DNA of 64,000 nt from the NCBI GenBank assembly GCA_002968845.1, contig PVBG01000005.1, forward strand, positions 1 through 64,000. The letters are read 5' to 3'. Position 1 is the stretch's first letter. Every line of letters begins with the position of its first letter. Of the stretch, positions 62,837-64,000 are shown piece by piece. The DNA comes from Neorhizobium tomejilense (GTDB taxonomy: Bacteria; Pseudomonadota; Alphaproteobacteria; Rhizobiales; Rhizobiaceae). Below the pieces are notes generated by a model. The model did not search any database, was not told the DNA's origin, and worked only from the letters and a program-made list of their open reading frames with translations. The position numbers and the translations under genes were made by a program.

Positions 62837-64000
62837 ATGTCTGCTGTTGCCAAGGTACACGATCTCGAATGGTACTCGGAAGTTCCCCGGTCGGTCTGGA
62901 AACAGACGGTGACCGGCCTGGCGCTGACGGCCATAGCCTTCGGCGGTTTCGGCACCTGGGCTGCGACGGCTCCGCTTGCGGCGGCCGTCATTGCCCAGGG
63001 CAGTTTCGTCGCAACCGGTCGCAACAAGATCGTGCAGCATTTCGAGGGCGGCATCATCAGGGAGCTGCTGGTCAGCGAGGGTGACCAGGTTGTCGAGAAC
63101 CAGCCGGTGGTCAGGCTTGACGAGACCGCATCGCAGGCCAAGAAACGGGAATTCTTCCTCAGACGCGTCAGGCTGGAGGCGACGGCCGCCCGGCTTACCG
63201 CTCAATCCGAGGGCGCCGACTCCATGGCGATTTCGTCATACCTGAACGACTTCAGGGATGACCCGGATGTTTCCGCGATCATCCTCACCCAACAGCTCAA
63301 CTTCAAGGCCCAGCGCATGAAGCTGGCGACCGAGCTTTCCCTGCTGAAGCAGAATATGAAGGCACTGGAGTTCCGCAGCGAAGGCTATGTCCGGCACCGC
63401 GAGGCCATGTCTCGCCAGCTTGCGATGCTCAAGGAGGAATACGATATCAAGCGGGTCCTGTTGACCAAGGGATTGCTGCGGGCAACCGAGGTCAGAGCGC
63501 TTCAGCGGGCGATCGCTGATGCCGAAGGGCAGATCGGCCGGCTGGAGGCGGAGGTATCGGAAACCGGGGCCCAGCTCCTGAAGGGGCAGCAGGAGATCAT
63601 GCGCGCCGAGGAGACATATCGGGAGGAAGCGCTCGACCGCCTGCAATCGATCCAGGGCGAGCGTGATACTTCGCGTGAACAATCCCGCGAAGCCGACGAC
63701 GTTCTGCGCCGCGCGACGATCCTTGCTCCGGTGTCCGGCACTGTCGTGCGGACATACTACCATACGACCGGCGGCGTTATCGAAAGCGGCAAGGGGATCA
63801 TGGAGATCCTGCCTGCCGGCGTGCCGCTGATCATCGAGGCAAAGGTGCCTCGCAACGAGATCGACAGCGTCAAAGTCGGCCAGAAAGCCACGGTCCGTCT
63901 CATAGCGTTGAACCAGCGCACGACCCCGGTCCTGGAGGGCGAGGTGTTCTATGTCTCGGCGGACGCAATGGAGGATAGCAAGGCGGGGCTCGCAAACCAC
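62837..64000 (+). CDS. HlyD-family type I secretion membrane-fusion protein, partial at window end
   Basis: 388 codons are visible with no stop before the edge, so the 3' end is missing. A single N-terminal membrane segment (VTGLALTAIAFGGFGTWAATAPL) is followed by VIAQGSFVATGRNKIVQHFEGGIIRELLVSEGDQVVENQPVVRLDET, the HlyD/PrsE biotinyl-lipoyl signature. A long coiled-coil part and the returning strand with ILAPVSGTVVRTYYHTTGGVIESG complete the adaptor. ATG at 62837 lies 9 bp after the exporter stop. The outer-membrane TolC partner is not in this window. Confidence 0.93.
   Translation, partial: MSAVAKVHDLEWYSEVPRSVWKQTVTGLALTAIAFGGFGTWAATAPLAAAVIAQGSFVATGRNKIVQHFEGGIIRELLVSEGDQVVENQPVVRLDETASQAKKREFFLRRVRLEATAARLTAQSEGADSMAISSYLNDFRDDPDVSAIILTQQLNFKAQRMKLATELSLLKQNMKALEFRSEGYVRHREAMSRQLAMLKEEYDIKRVLLTKGLLRATEVRALQRAIADAEGQIGRLEAEVSETGAQLLKGQQEIMRAEETYREEALDRLQSIQGERDTSREQSREADDVLRRATILAPVSGTVVRTYYHTTGGVIESGKGIMEILPAGVPLIIEAKVPRNEIDSVKVGQKATVRLIALNQRTTPVLEGEVFYVSADAMEDSKAGLANH

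Overview
The window is about 64 kb of GC-rich, tightly packed DNA. Several things point to the family Rhizobiaceae, most likely Rhizobium or a close relative: the rhaRSTPQUK / rhaDI rhamnose locus in the order known from Rhizobium leguminosarum, Agrobacterium-type uronate dehydrogenases, an NnrR-controlled nirK-nirV pair, DUF982 and DUF6894 proteins, and the short CTTCTCCCC-type intergenic palindromes common in rhizobia. It is almost entirely catabolic and transport accessory DNA. I see no rRNA, tRNA, insertion sequence, CRISPR array or phage gene. The first 24 bases look like leftover Nextera sequencing adapter, so position 1 is probably an assembly end. A structured non-coding stretch of about 575 bp follows it.

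0.6-8.5 kb is a uronate/aldarate module: two enolase-superfamily enzymes, two paralogous uronate dehydrogenases, 5-dehydro-4-deoxyglucarate dehydratase (KdgD), a FadR-type GntR regulator and a solute-binding protein without permeases. A 15-bp palindrome recurs at the kdgD promoter and at the second udh promoter. 8.5-11.4 kb is a denitrification islet (nirK, nirV, pseudoazurin) with a perfect TTGCG-N4-CGCAA NnrR box. 11.5-12.6 kb holds a PHB-depolymerase-like esterase. 12.7-24.1 kb is a LacI-regulated locus with a two-domain CoA transferase, a MaoC-like protein, a third enolase-superfamily enzyme and a complete peptide-type ABC importer. One 16-bp palindrome occurs, in opposite orientation, at the lacI/CoA-transferase divergence and before the enolase gene. 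24.2-26.4 kb holds a GlcD-like flavoprotein and a GntR regulator.

26.4-37.3 kb is the rhamnose catabolic locus. The divergent rhaR/rhaD promoter carries a 19-bp inverted repeat (18 of 19 matching). 37.4-53.5 kb encodes a C-S-lyase-like aminotransferase, an FAH-family hydrolase, a second peptide-type ABC system interleaved with an amidohydrolase, RidA, IclR and a SelA-like PLP protein, then a ThDP enzyme, a class III aminotransferase and an XRE-cupin regulator. It looks like a pathway for an imported N-acyl, amino-acid-like or peptide-like substrate that I cannot name.

53.6-64 kb is the least familiar part. Small orphan proteins (a Cys-rich zinc-ribbon protein, a Cas2/SinR-like protein, a DUF6894 protein) precede a LuxR-type regulator that faces a type I secretion locus. 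That locus encodes a Q-, N- and G-rich low-complexity protein, a 679-residue protein with degenerate GGNL/GDLL repeats, an ABC exporter ATPase with a long N-terminal extension, and the start of a HlyD adaptor cut by the window end. The two repetitive proteins are the likely exported substrates. They share a short motif, and the 639-bp regulator-to-substrate intergenic region carries 21-bp-phased direct repeats. This is my best candidate for an undescribed system.
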